The notes: generated from the letters alone by a model not told the origin. DNA of 5,713 nucleotides from Hungateiclostridiaceae bacterium UBA3922 (GCA_002386045.1 DGEQ01000050.1:2428-8140), one strand, 5' to 3'. Counted from the first letter of the stretch, positions 1 to 5,225 are shown. Program-made: numbers and translations.

Positions 1-1
1 A

Positions 2-1162
2 GACCGTCAGGTGGCACGCAGAGAAGAGATGGAACAGAAGTACAACTTCAAGTTCGAGTATGTGAACATTCCATGGGACCAGACTGTTGAAACCTATTCA
101 TCGTCGGTAATGGCCGGAGAACCGTTCGCCGACATAGCAACCCTTGAAGACAACTGGATCATAGGTCTTGCGACGAGCGGATATGTAACACCGCTGGATT
201 CGTATTTCGACTTTAACCAGGATAAGTGGGACCAGGTAACCAAGTCCGTATCCACCATCGACGGACAGACATATGGCATGAGTACCGGCAAATGGTGGCC
301 GAGGGGAATCGTGTTCTTCAACAAGAACATATTTGAGAGAGAAGGACTCGAGAGCCCGTATGACCTCTTCAAGAGTGGCCAGTGGACATGGGAAAAGATG
401 GAAGAACTCGCGAGAAAAGCAACAAAAGACACCAACAACGACGGAGTCATAGATCAGTGGGGCCTCTCCGGCATGGACCTCGAGATGTCCCTGGTAACGA
501 GCAATGGCGGCGAGATGGCAAGCATCGTGGACGGCAAGGCGAAGCTCAACTTCAGAGAGCCGGTAGTCCTCGAGGCATTCAACTTCTACCAGAGGCTCTG
601 CAAAGAAGGTATCGTGTTCAATAAGTTCCAGTACATGGAAGAGCCTCCGTGGGATATAGCTGCCACTGTATTCAAGGAAGGCAAGGTAGCCATGTTCTGG
701 TACCAGTACTGGAAGGTAGACGACTTCAGGGACAATATGGCTGACGACTATGGCCTGGTACTGCCTCCGATAGGGCCCAGCAACACGGACAAGAAGCCTT
801 ACTGCCTCGTAACAGGGCATAACTTCCAGACCATTCCGAAGAACGTGAAGGATATCGAAGATATCGTGTTCATCTGGGACAAGTGGACCGAGCCGTTCCC
901 CGAGGACCTGGAAGATCCCGACACCTGGAAGGATCCGCACTACAACAACGTGCGTGACAACGAGTCCATCGAGATGCTCGAGTACATGTACGACAACAAC
1001 TGCGGTAAATCGGTTGGTCTGTTCACGGCTGTGCAGCCCGCTGTCGAACTGTGGTGGGGCGGACAGGACGACCTGCTGAAGGGCGAGAAGACCGTTGCCC
1101 AGATAGTCGACGAAAAATTCGACGCTATCCAGGCTGCATTGGATGACTTCCTTGCCAAATAA
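2..1162 (+). CDS. Extracellular solute-binding protein, family 1 (sugar ABC transporter), 5'-truncated by window edge
   Basis: The frame is open from the first bases, so the real start lies upstream. The GTG at 11 is internal: DRQ is encoded just before it, in frame. The visible 386 residues, against about 430-450 for the family, imply that the lipoprotein signal peptide and first strand are missing. Family 1 (COG1653, UgpB/MalE-like) hallmarks are present. Near the start is a segment ending in IPWDQ. Next comes a Trp-rich stretch with KWWPRGIVFFNKNIF, typical of strand-hinge regions that bind sugar. Then QWTWEKMEELARKAT leads into DTNNDGVIDQWG, encoded at 428-463. This last motif is an Asp/Asn-rich DxNxDG loop resembling a calcium-binding loop and is very common in these proteins. 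The C-terminal region carries WWGGQDD and ends in a helix (AIQAALDDFLAK). By family it would be a surface lipoprotein delivering a sugar or oligosaccharide to an ABC permease. The substrate cannot be told, and no permease gene lies downstream. The terminator at 1221-1260 closes the unit. Family call is firm, substrate unknown. Confidence 0.9.
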   Translation, partial: DRQVARREEMEQKYNFKFEYVNIPWDQTVETYSSSVMAGEPFADIATLEDNWIIGLATSGYVTPLDSYFDFNQDKWDQVTKSVSTIDGQTYGMSTGKWWPRGIVFFNKNIFEREGLESPYDLFKSGQWTWEKMEELARKATKDTNNDGVIDQWGLSGMDLEMSLVTSNGGEMASIVDGKAKLNFREPVVLEAFNFYQRLCKEGIVFNKFQYMEEPPWDIAATVFKEGKVAMFWYQYWKVDDFRDNMADDYGLVLPPIGPSNTDKKPYCLVTGHNFQTIPKNVKDIEDIVFIWDKWTEPFPEDLEDPDTWKDPHYNNVRDNESIEMLEYMYDNNCGKSVGLFTAVQPAVELWWGGQDDLLKGEKTVAQIVDEKFDAIQAALDDFLAK

Positions 1163-1220
1163 AGCAGGACAGGATAAATAAGATAACATACGGGAGATAT
1201 ACCGGATATGTACAACCAGG

Positions 1221-1260
1221 GCTTCCGGCAAACCGCCAGGTTTGCCGGAAGCTTTTTCTT
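1221..1260 (+). terminator. Intrinsic terminator of the solute-binding protein gene
   Basis: There is a perfect 14-bp stem: GCTTCCGGCAAACC (1221-1234) pairs with GGTTTGCCGGAAGC (1239-1252). The tetraloop is GCCA, and TTTTTCTT follows at 1253-1260. It lies 58 bp after the stop codon, the normal position for a factor-independent terminator. The end of its T-tract supplies the first two bases of the next promoter's -35 box. Confidence 0.93.
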
Positions 1261-1287
1261 GACATGTATCAGCGTTTCTGTTATTAT
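1259..1287 (+). promoter_or_regulatory. Sigma-A-type promoter of infC-rpmI-rplT
   Basis: TTGACA (1259-1264) is a perfect -35 hexamer. After a 17-bp spacer, TATTAT (1282-1287) is a one-mismatch -10 hexamer. This predicts a transcription start at about 1293-1295, so the transcript would carry a leader of about 257 nt before the infC start at 1551. The near-consensus match fits a growth-related ribosomal operon. Called by eye; no transcript data. Confidence 0.8.
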
Positions 1288-1387
1288 ATTTCAGGTAAAA
1301 CAAAGAAGAAGCCATCCGCTTCTCACCTTACGGACTTGTCCGTCAGGGTCAATAATGACAGGGATCATTTTTGACGTTGCGTTTATG

Positions 1388-1422
1388 GCGGATCGGAGGT
1401 TCTTCTTACGGTCCGCTTTTTT
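1388..1422 (+). terminator. Attenuator terminator in the infC leader
   Basis: GCGGATCG (1388-1395) pairs with CGGTCCGC (1409-1416) through 8 bp, including one U-G wobble. The loop is 13 nt, and six T residues follow (1417-1422). It lies about 95-130 nt after the predicted transcription start and before infC, so it can only act as a leader attenuator. The moderate stem and large loop suggest it is conditional. Confidence 0.75.
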
Positions 1423-1536
1423 CATCTGTCGCACATGCTTAAGGGCGGGACAATACAGAAATTGCGAGACTGTTGCGGTAAAATCATTGTAATGCAAAAA
1501 GCGGATTGCGAATCAATGTGAGCAATAATAACACTC

Positions 1537-1543
1537 GGAGGTG
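1537..1543 (+). promoter_or_regulatory. infC ribosome binding site that fixes the ATT start
   Basis: GGAGGTG is the only strong Shine-Dalgarno sequence near the infC 5' end. Nine bases separate GGAGG from the ATT at 1551. No ATG, GTG or TTG in the infC frame lies at a usable distance downstream of it. The GTG at 1541 is in another frame and meets a stop four codons later. Confidence 0.85.
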
Positions 1544-1550
1544 TATAGGT

Positions 1551-2063
1551 ATTAGAAAAAATGATTATCAGATCAATGAAGAGATCAGGGACAGGGAAGT
1601 GCGCCTGATCGATTCTGACGGTACCATGCTCGGGATCATGTCAGCGAAGGAAGCGCTGAAGATCGCGACGGAAAAGGACCTGGACCTTGTGAAGATCGCG
1701 CCGCAGGCGACGCCGCCCGTTTGCAAGCTCATGGACTACGGCAAGTATATGTTTGAGCTTGCAAAGAAGGAGAAGGAAGCAAGGAAAAACCAGAAAACCG
1801 TCAGCATCAAGGAAGTCTGGGTCAAGCCGAACATCGAGGAGCATGATTTCGCGTTCAAATCGAGGAATGCGGCCAGATTCCTGAAAGAAGGAGACAAGGT
1901 CAAGGTAGGTGTCCGGTTCAGGGGAAGGGAAATGAACTATACATCCCTGGGCATGGAAGTGCTCAACAGGTTCGCAGAAGCTTTGAAAGATGTCGGAACG
2001 GTAGAGAAAAAGCCGAAACTGGAAGGACGCAATATGACCATGATCCTGAATCCTAAACAGTAA
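1551..2063 (+). CDS. infC: Translation initiation factor IF-3, ATT start
   Basis: IF3 binds the 30S subunit, checks the start codon-initiator tRNA pairing and prevents premature joining of the 50S subunit. The 170-residue product (family about 165-180) begins (M)RKNDYQINEEIRDREVRLID, the conserved start of the N-terminal domain. The IF3 signature KLMDYGKYMFELAK is at residues 59-72. A lysine-rich linker follows at about 71-82, then the C-terminal domain with KEVWVKPNIEEHDF and RGREMNY (about 124-130). The start is ATT at 1551, chosen because the ribosome binding site at 1537-1543 is correctly spaced and homology starts exactly there. A TTG at 1506 is in frame but would add 15 unconserved residues encoded across the Shine-Dalgarno site. 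AUU starts for infC are known in Escherichia coli and Bacillus, where IF3 represses its own translation by rejecting non-canonical starts. It is the first gene of the operon, 68 bp before rpmI. Confidence 0.95.
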   Translation: MRKNDYQINEEIRDREVRLIDSDGTMLGIMSAKEALKIATEKDLDLVKIAPQATPPVCKLMDYGKYMFELAKKEKEARKNQKTVSIKEVWVKPNIEEHDFAFKSRNAARFLKEGDKVKVGVRFRGREMNYTSLGMEVLNRFAEALKDVGTVEKKPKLEGRNMTMILNPKQ

Positions 2064-2078
2064 GGCATTTCATATGGC

Positions 2079-2104
2079 GGCCGGCAAGTGGATGGATGCC
2101 GGCC
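2079..2104 (+). promoter_or_regulatory. GC-rich intercistronic hairpin between infC and rpmI
   Basis: GGCCGGCA (2079-2086) pairs perfectly with TGCCGGCC (2097-2104) around a 10-nt loop. No T-tract follows, so it is not an intrinsic terminator. It sits 15 nt after the infC stop and ends 14 nt before the rpmI Shine-Dalgarno site. It could stabilise the mRNA, act as a processing point or take part in translational control. Function is unknown. Confidence 0.55.
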
Positions 2105-2131
2105 ATGAAACAGAAAACAGGAGGGATCGAT

Positions 2132-2329
2132 ATGCCAAAAGTCAAGACACATAGCTCATCCAAGAAAAGGTTCAAGATAACCGGAACAGGCAAGGTAAAG
2201 ATGAGCCACGCTTTCAGGAGGCACAGGCTCATTTCCAAGTCAAGGAAAGCAAAGAAGCGGCACAGGCTGGGTGCCTATGTTGCAGCAGGCGACGCAGCCA
2301 ATGTTAAAAGGCTGCTGCCCTACAAGTAG
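2132..2329 (+). CDS. rpmI: 50S ribosomal protein L35
   Basis: This small, very basic protein of the large ribosomal subunit has 65 residues, the normal length. It begins MPKVKTHSSSKKRFKITGTG, the canonical L35 start. SHAFRRHRLISKSRKAKKR follows, the Arg/Lys-rich rRNA-binding core, and the end is VKRLLPYK. The ATG at 2132 is chosen because AGGAGGG (2119-2125) lies 6 nt upstream and homology begins exactly at MPKVKTH. An in-frame ATG at 2096 lies inside the intercistronic hairpin and is not credible. It is the second gene of the infC operon, 17 bp before rplT, and is almost certainly co-transcribed and translationally linked with it. Confidence 0.96.
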   Translation: MPKVKTHSSSKKRFKITGTGKVKMSHAFRRHRLISKSRKAKKRHRLGAYVAAGDAANVKRLLPYK

Positions 2330-2346
2330 GAAGGAGGTAGACAGGA

Positions 2347-2697
2347 ATGGCCAGGGTAAAAGGCGCGATGAGGACACGCGCAAGACATAAGAAGATCCTC
2401 AAGCTTGCAAAGGGTTATTTTGGTGATAAGAGCAAACTTTTCAGGATAGCCAACCAGGCTGTCATGAAGTCGCTTTCATATGCATACAGGGACAGGAAAG
2501 CCAGGAAGAGAGACTTCAGGAAACTTTGGATAACCAGGATCAATGCTGCAGCCAGGATGAACGGCATGAGCTACAGCCGGTTCATGAACTGCCTCAGGAA
2601 GTCCGGTATCAACCTGAACAGGAAGATGCTCGCTGATATGGCGGTCAATGATGAGAAGGCTTTCGCACAGCTTGTCGAGAGCATAAAGAATGCCTGA
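2347..2697 (+). CDS. rplT: 50S ribosomal protein L20
   Basis: L20 is an early 23S rRNA-binding assembly protein of the large subunit and, in the organisms studied, the repressor of its own operon. The 116 residues match the usual 115-120. The product begins MARVKGAMRTRARHKKILKL, then AKGYFGDKSKLFRIANQAV. This is the long basic N-terminal extension that threads into rRNA. The globular C-terminal domain includes LWITRINAAARMNGMSYSRF and ends VNDEKAFAQLVESIKNA. The start ATG has AAGGAGG (2331-2337) 9 nt upstream. As last gene of infC-rpmI-rplT it could feed back on the leader at 1294-1550. A probable terminator follows at 2725-2755. Confidence 0.97.
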   Translation: MARVKGAMRTRARHKKILKLAKGYFGDKSKLFRIANQAVMKSLSYAYRDRKARKRDFRKLWITRINAAARMNGMSYSRFMNCLRKSGINLNRKMLADMAVNDEKAFAQLVESIKNA

Positions 2698-2724
2698 TCC
2701 GACAATACACATGCAATATACGGC

Positions 2725-2755
2725 ACAGGGGGCGCAACGGCCCTCTGTTGTTTTG
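2725..2755 (+). terminator. Probable intrinsic terminator after rplT
   Basis: ACAGGGGGC (2725-2733) pairs with GCCCTCTGT (2740-2748) over 9 bp, including one G-U wobble, around the loop GCAACG. The T-rich run TTGTTTTG (2748-2755) follows. It lies 28 nt after the rplT stop and directly before the Shine-Dalgarno site of the methyltransferase. The T-tract is interrupted, so it may terminate only partially and let some transcription through. Confidence 0.65.
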
Positions 2756-2767
2756 TGGGGAGAGAAA

Positions 2768-3739
2768 ATGATCAGGATCACAAGCAGCAAAAACCCGTTG
2801 GTGAAAGAGATACGTTCTCTCAGGAACAAGAGCGGCAGGATCGAAAAGGGCCTCTTTTTCATCGAAGGCGCAAGGTTCGTGGCAGAAGCCCTGGAGGGAT
2901 CCGCGGCTCCCGGCGGAACAGGCGCACTTCCCGGCGGTGCTGTACAGGGCGCGCATGACGGCAATGCACCCGGCTTGCATGATATCACTGAGCCCGGCAT
3001 GGCCATCAGCGCCGGACCAGGTGCGACAGGCGCCGCTGCGCCCGGTATCACCGTGCCTGACATCAGGTATATAGCGGTCTCTGATTCATTTGCAGGCGGA
3101 GACGGTTACGAAAGCATCGTGAAACCCTGCCTGGACAGGGGTATAAAAGTTTACAGCATGCCGGACGGCCTTTTCGATTCGGTTTCGGATACGATGAATC
3201 CCCAGGGGATCCTTGCCGTGATGGGCATGAAGAAAAAATCCCTGGAGGGTGCCGAACCGGGTGACGGGATCCTGGTCATCCTCGACGGAATAAAGGACCC
3301 GGGGAACATGGGGACGATAATAAGGACTGCAGATGCGGCCGGTTGTGCAGGTATCATCGTCAGCGAAGGCTGCGTGGACCTGTACAATCCGAAGGTGCTC
3401 AGATCCACGATGGGTTCTGTTTTCCACCTGCCCATCCTGCACTGCAGCAGCGCAGCAGAGGCGGTGGATCTTTGCAGGAAAAAGGGTTTCATGGTATGCG
3501 CTGCGCACATGGAAGGTTCGGTCAGCATCTATGATGCGGACCTGTCCGGCAATGTTGCCTTTGTGATAGGCAGTGAGGCGGAAGGTGTCAGCGGCGATGT
3601 CATGGATAAATCGGACATGCTGGTGAGGATACCCATGGCGGGCAGGGCTGAATCCCTCAATGCCGCTGTCGCGGCGGCCGTTATCATATATGAGGCAGTA
3701 AGACAGAGGACTCCGGGATCCGCAAAACAAGGGACTTAA
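2768..3739 (+). CDS. SpoU/TrmH-family RNA 2'-O-ribose methyltransferase with Gly/Ala/Pro-rich insertion
   Basis: This is a predicted SPOUT-class enzyme that transfers a methyl group from S-adenosylmethionine to a ribose 2'-OH in rRNA or tRNA. The start ATG has GGGGAG (2757-2762) 5 nt upstream. An in-frame ATG at 2690 overlaps rplT, lacks homology and is rejected. The N-terminal substrate-binding domain starts MIRITSSKNPLVKEIRSL and includes GLFFIEGARFVAEALE (28-43). The C-terminal knotted domain carries all three motifs: DGIKDPGNMGTIIRTADAAG (173-192) with Asn180 and Arg186, FVIGSEAEGVS (265-275), and RIPMAGRAESLNAAVAAAV (287-305). At 323 residues it is about 55 longer than the usual 255-270. 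The excess is a low-complexity insertion at about 44-96, rich in G, A and P. In Clostridia such a gene often sits between rplT and pheST. It resembles RlmB, TsnR and Bacillus YsgA; the target nucleotide cannot be told. It converges with the DUF4363 gene with only 8 bp between stops. Confidence 0.9.
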   Translation: MIRITSSKNPLVKEIRSLRNKSGRIEKGLFFIEGARFVAEALEGSAAPGGTGALPGGAVQGAHDGNAPGLHDITEPGMAISAGPGATGAAAPGITVPDIRYIAVSDSFAGGDGYESIVKPCLDRGIKVYSMPDGLFDSVSDTMNPQGILAVMGMKKKSLEGAEPGDGILVILDGIKDPGNMGTIIRTADAAGCAGIIVSEGCVDLYNPKVLRSTMGSVFHLPILHCSSAAEAVDLCRKKGFMVCAAHMEGSVSIYDADLSGNVAFVIGSEAEGVSGDVMDKSDMLVRIPMAGRAESLNAAVAAAVIIYEAVRQRTPGSAKQGT

Positions 3740-3747
3740 GGGTCCAC

Positions 3748-4146
3748 TCAAAACAGGTTTTCCATGCTCAGCTTTTCCCGTTCGGGTATGTGGGTGACCA
3801 GCCTTCTGAGCGCTGCAGCCTCAGAAAGTGCAGAAGCGGCTTCTTTTGCCTCAAGCAGCGCCTCGAGCCTTGTGATCGTTATGTCGATGTTGTCGATTTC
3901 TTCATGGTCGATAAGTGCGGACCATGTTTTTTTTATGGCTGTCCAGTCATTCCTGATGCGGTCCAGCGCATCTGAAGCACTGTCCCATTTTTCAGCCCTG
4001 ATGCTGTCCTGTACCGTTTCTATGTTCTTCTCGAGTTTGACGGAGTCATCCCGGACAGAACGATGCGCCAGAAGGCCTGATACTATTATGAGTGCCGTGA
4101 TAACTGCCATCAGTACGATCATCCTGGTCATGATGCCGGATCTCAT
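3748..4146 (-). CDS. DUF4363 family membrane-anchored protein
   Basis: The 132-residue product has a single N-terminal transmembrane segment at about residues 8-27 (RMIVLMAVITALIIVSGLLA). It has little cytoplasmic sequence before this and no lipobox. The rest is a predicted all-helical, highly charged domain with W-x(n)-W spacing: LEKNIETVQDSIRAEKWDSA, then WTAIKKTWSALIDHEEIDNI, then LEALLEAKEAASALSEAAA. This matches the DUF4363 pattern, usually found directly after a DUF421 gene in Clostridia. Its ATG overlaps the upstream DUF421 stop in an ATGA, so the two are translationally coupled. Its Shine-Dalgarno AAGGAG lies about 13 nt from the ATG, longer than normal, which fits reliance on coupling. 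The molecular function is unknown. The helical domain probably lies outside the membrane and may partner the DUF421 protein (inference). No terminator is visible downstream before the convergent methyltransferase gene. Confidence 0.82.
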   Translation of the reverse strand: MRSGIMTRMIVLMAVITALIIVSGLLAHRSVRDDSVKLEKNIETVQDSIRAEKWDSASDALDRIRNDWTAIKKTWSALIDHEEIDNIDITITRLEALLEAKEAASALSEAAALRRLVTHIPEREKLSMENLF

Positions 4147-4838
4147 CGTGGTTTTTCAACTCCTTTTTCGCGGGCCTGGAAAAACACCTGCTGGCTAGCT
4201 GTATCGATACAGGCGTAAAATACGTCGGCTGGCCCGCTGAAACGGTTCATTTGAAGCTGGGACAGCAGCCATTGCCTGTCCTTTCCGGCGATCCTCAGGT
4301 TCTCGTCCATTATCCGCCCGTCGATTATCAGGTCTATCGTCATACCTTCAGGCTGTGCCTGTACATTCATATCGTTGGGCGTGACAGGCCTTTTCTGTGG
4401 CTTGGGGATGACGCTCAGCTGTCCGTTGGTCTCGAGTATGGCGAATTCCACGTCGGATATGTTTGGGCAGTTGTTTATCCGAAGCTGTTCGAGCAGGTCA
4501 TGGAGCGTGATCAGTTCATTGCGGAGCGCGCTTTCGCTTATTTTTCCGTTTTCAATGAGTACTGTCGGCTTGCCGCATATCATTGCCCTGAACCAGATGC
4601 TCCTGACCGACAGGATGGATATGAGGAGCTGCACCGCCAGCAATGTAAGTATCGGTATTATGCCGTTGACCAGCGGTATACCGGTGTTCTGCATCGGTAC
4701 AGCTGCAAGTTCCGAGATCATTATAGCTATGACCAGTTCGAAAGGCTGGAGCTGGCCTATCTGCCTCTTTCCCATGATCCGCATGACTATTACGACAAGG
4801 ATATACAGTACAAGGGCTCGTGCGAAAACTACCAGCAT
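4143..4838 (-). CDS. DUF421 (YetF-like) membrane protein
   Basis: The 231-residue product belongs to COG2323. Three N-terminal hydrophobic segments (about 3-21, 35-50 and 57-79) surround the family motif MGKRQIGQLQPFELVIAIMI. A cytoplasmic alpha/beta YetF domain follows at about 88-150: GKPTVLIENGKISESALRNE, LHDLLEQLRINNCPNISDVE, AILETNGQLSVIPKPQKRPV. A second similar half is at about 166-225: DLIIDGRIMDENLRIAGKDR and a later WLLSQLQ. The duplicated fold is usual in the family. AGGAGG lies 7 nt before the ATG, supporting this start. It is the first gene of a two-gene operon, overlapping DUF4363 by 4 bp, and divergent from spore coat genes. The biochemical role is unknown. Some DUF421 proteins in Bacillus, including the 2Duf protein of the spoVA2mob operon, have been linked to spore resistance and germination, so a spore inner-membrane role is conceivable here but not shown. 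Confidence 0.9.
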   Translation of the reverse strand: MLVVFARALVLYILVVIVMRIMGKRQIGQLQPFELVIAIMISELAAVPMQNTGIPLVNGIIPILTLLAVQLLISILSVRSIWFRAMICGKPTVLIENGKISESALRNELITLHDLLEQLRINNCPNISDVEFAILETNGQLSVIPKPQKRPVTPNDMNVQAQPEGMTIDLIIDGRIMDENLRIAGKDRQWLLSQLQMNRFSGPADVFYACIDTASQQVFFQAREKGVEKPR

Positions 4839-5015
4839 TTTTCAACCTCCTGACGACATCAGTTATTGTCTGCAATGCCCCGGGCGGTTATTCGCCTGCG
4901 GTGTCCCGGTCCGTTATTTATCCGCGGATGCTGACACATTTGAACATTACTGTATATTTTGCTCCCGCTTGTGCAAGCTATGACCGTATAAAAACGGAAG
5001 GAGGATTGGAACGAC
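4839..5015. promoter_or_regulatory. Divergent intergenic region between DUF421 operon and coat genes
   Basis: This 177-bp non-coding stretch must hold both outward promoters. On the plus strand the best sigma-A-like candidate is CTGACA (4931-4936), a 16-bp spacer and TATATT (4953-4958). I found no convincing sigma-E, -F, -G or -K match, which would be expected for coat genes, and no clear minus-strand promoter. Other contents are three degenerate 25-26-bp repeats (4860-4936), a 12-bp palindrome GCTTG-TG-CAAGC (4967-4978) that could be an operator, and the ribosome binding sites at both ends. Confidence 0.6.
4860..4936 (+). repeat. Three degenerate tandem repeats of about 25 bp with a GTTATT core
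   Basis: Copies begin at 4860, 4885 and 4911. Each has the form C-N-GTTATT, a short variable stretch, then (C/T)TGC or CCGC and a TG. Copies 1 and 2 agree at about 18 of 26 aligned positions, sharing GTTATT, CTGC, TG and CCCGG. Copy 3 is weaker, at about 14 of 26 with copy 2. The TTATT cores are 25 and 26 bp apart. These may be regulator-binding sites or decayed duplication; chance similarity is not excluded. Confidence 0.35.
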
Positions 5016-5213
5016 ATGTCTTTGACATCAAAAGAACTCATGCTGATCCAGGACAATATCAAGATGGCGGAAAATTCGATCAGGTTCATGCAGACATGCG
5101 CAGAAAGCGCTTCGGACGCACAGGTGAAGGGACTGTGCCAGAGCCTGGCGAGAGAGAAATGGCAGGATATGCAGACGCTTATCAAACACATAACCAGCAT
5201 ACAGGTGCAATAA
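5016..5213 (+). CDS. Small helical protein, probable spore coat-associated partner of CotF
   Basis: The 65-residue acidic-to-neutral protein starts at an ATG with AAGGAGG (4998-5004) 11 nt upstream. It appears to be two helices forming a hairpin: LTSKELMLIQDNIKMAENSI, then SDAQVKGLCQSLAREKWQDM, and a last helix LIKHITSI. There is no signal peptide or membrane segment. Two cysteines lie at about residues 28 and 41. The pattern (TxKEL...QD...C...S/A-x-D-x-x-x-K-x-L...A) resembles short ferritin-like or coat-F-like proteins that clostridial genomes encode in front of cotF-type genes. The downstream gene's Shine-Dalgarno site directly abuts this stop codon, so the two form an operon. A coat or spore-surface role is inferred mainly from that neighbour; the family call by eye is moderate. 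Confidence 0.75.
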   Translation: MSLTSKELMLIQDNIKMAENSIRFMQTCAESASDAQVKGLCQSLAREKWQDMQTLIKHITSIQVQ

Positions 5214-5225
5214 GGAGGGATATCT

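Larger units (their letters stand above)
1294..1550 (+). ncRNA. infC operon leader RNA, probable L20-responsive attenuator
   Basis: This non-coding 5' leader lies between the promoter and infC. Going downstream it shows: a hairpin AGAAGC/GCTTCT (1307-1312 with 1318-1323); ACGGA-CTTG-TCCGT (1330-1343), a stem capped by a stable CUUG tetraloop; an 11-position stem with one U-U mismatch (1348-1358 with 1365-1375); and the intrinsic terminator at 1388-1422. About 128 nt remain between the terminator and the start codon. A 5' tract AAGAAGAA (1303-1310) is perfectly complementary to TTCTTCTT (1400-1407) in the terminator loop, so a long-range pseudoknot is possible. In Bacillus subtilis and relatives, L20 (product of rplT) binds an infC leader that mimics its 23S rRNA site and causes premature termination (Rfam L20_leader family). 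Position and architecture fit that mechanism. Assignment to the Rfam family is by context, not by a model search. Confidence 0.7.

Noticed and set aside
98..1315. A 405-codon open frame on the minus strand opposite the solute-binding protein gene
   Set aside because: It is antisense to a gene with clear family 1 binding-protein motifs, has no good ribosome binding site, runs through the terminator and infC promoter, and its translation resembles no family I know. It is a codon-bias shadow.
1462..1484. Second promoter close to infC (TTGCGA with TAAAAT)
   Set aside because: The spacer is only 11 bp and no extended -10 motif is present, so it is unlikely to work as a sigma-A promoter.
1208..1492. 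A 94-codon plus-strand open frame across the terminator, promoter and infC leader
   Set aside because: It crosses a strong terminator and a consensus promoter, has no Shine-Dalgarno site, and the region is better explained as structured leader RNA.
1506..1550. TTG at 1506 as an upstream start for infC
   Set aside because: It would add 15 residues with no IF3 homology, encoded through the Shine-Dalgarno site itself, and it has no ribosome binding site of its own.
2690..2767. ATG at 2690 as start of the methyltransferase
   Set aside because: It overlaps the end of rplT, would translate through the terminator hairpin, and adds 26 residues without family similarity. The ATG at 2768 has a Shine-Dalgarno site and begins the conserved N-terminus.
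2476..3063. A 195-codon minus-strand frame opposite rplT and the methyltransferase
   Set aside because: It covers two well-supported plus-strand genes and its Pro/Ala-rich part is only the complement of the GC-rich insertion.
3731..3747. Small GGAC/GTCC hairpin at the convergent stops of the methyltransferase and DUF4363 genes
   Set aside because: Only 4-5 bp of stem and no T-run on either strand, too weak to call a terminator.
4251..4983. Plus-strand open frames (4251-4853 and 4375-4983) opposite the DUF421 gene
   Set aside because: Both are antisense to a protein with clear DUF421 motifs, and both run through its promoter region without ribosome binding sites.
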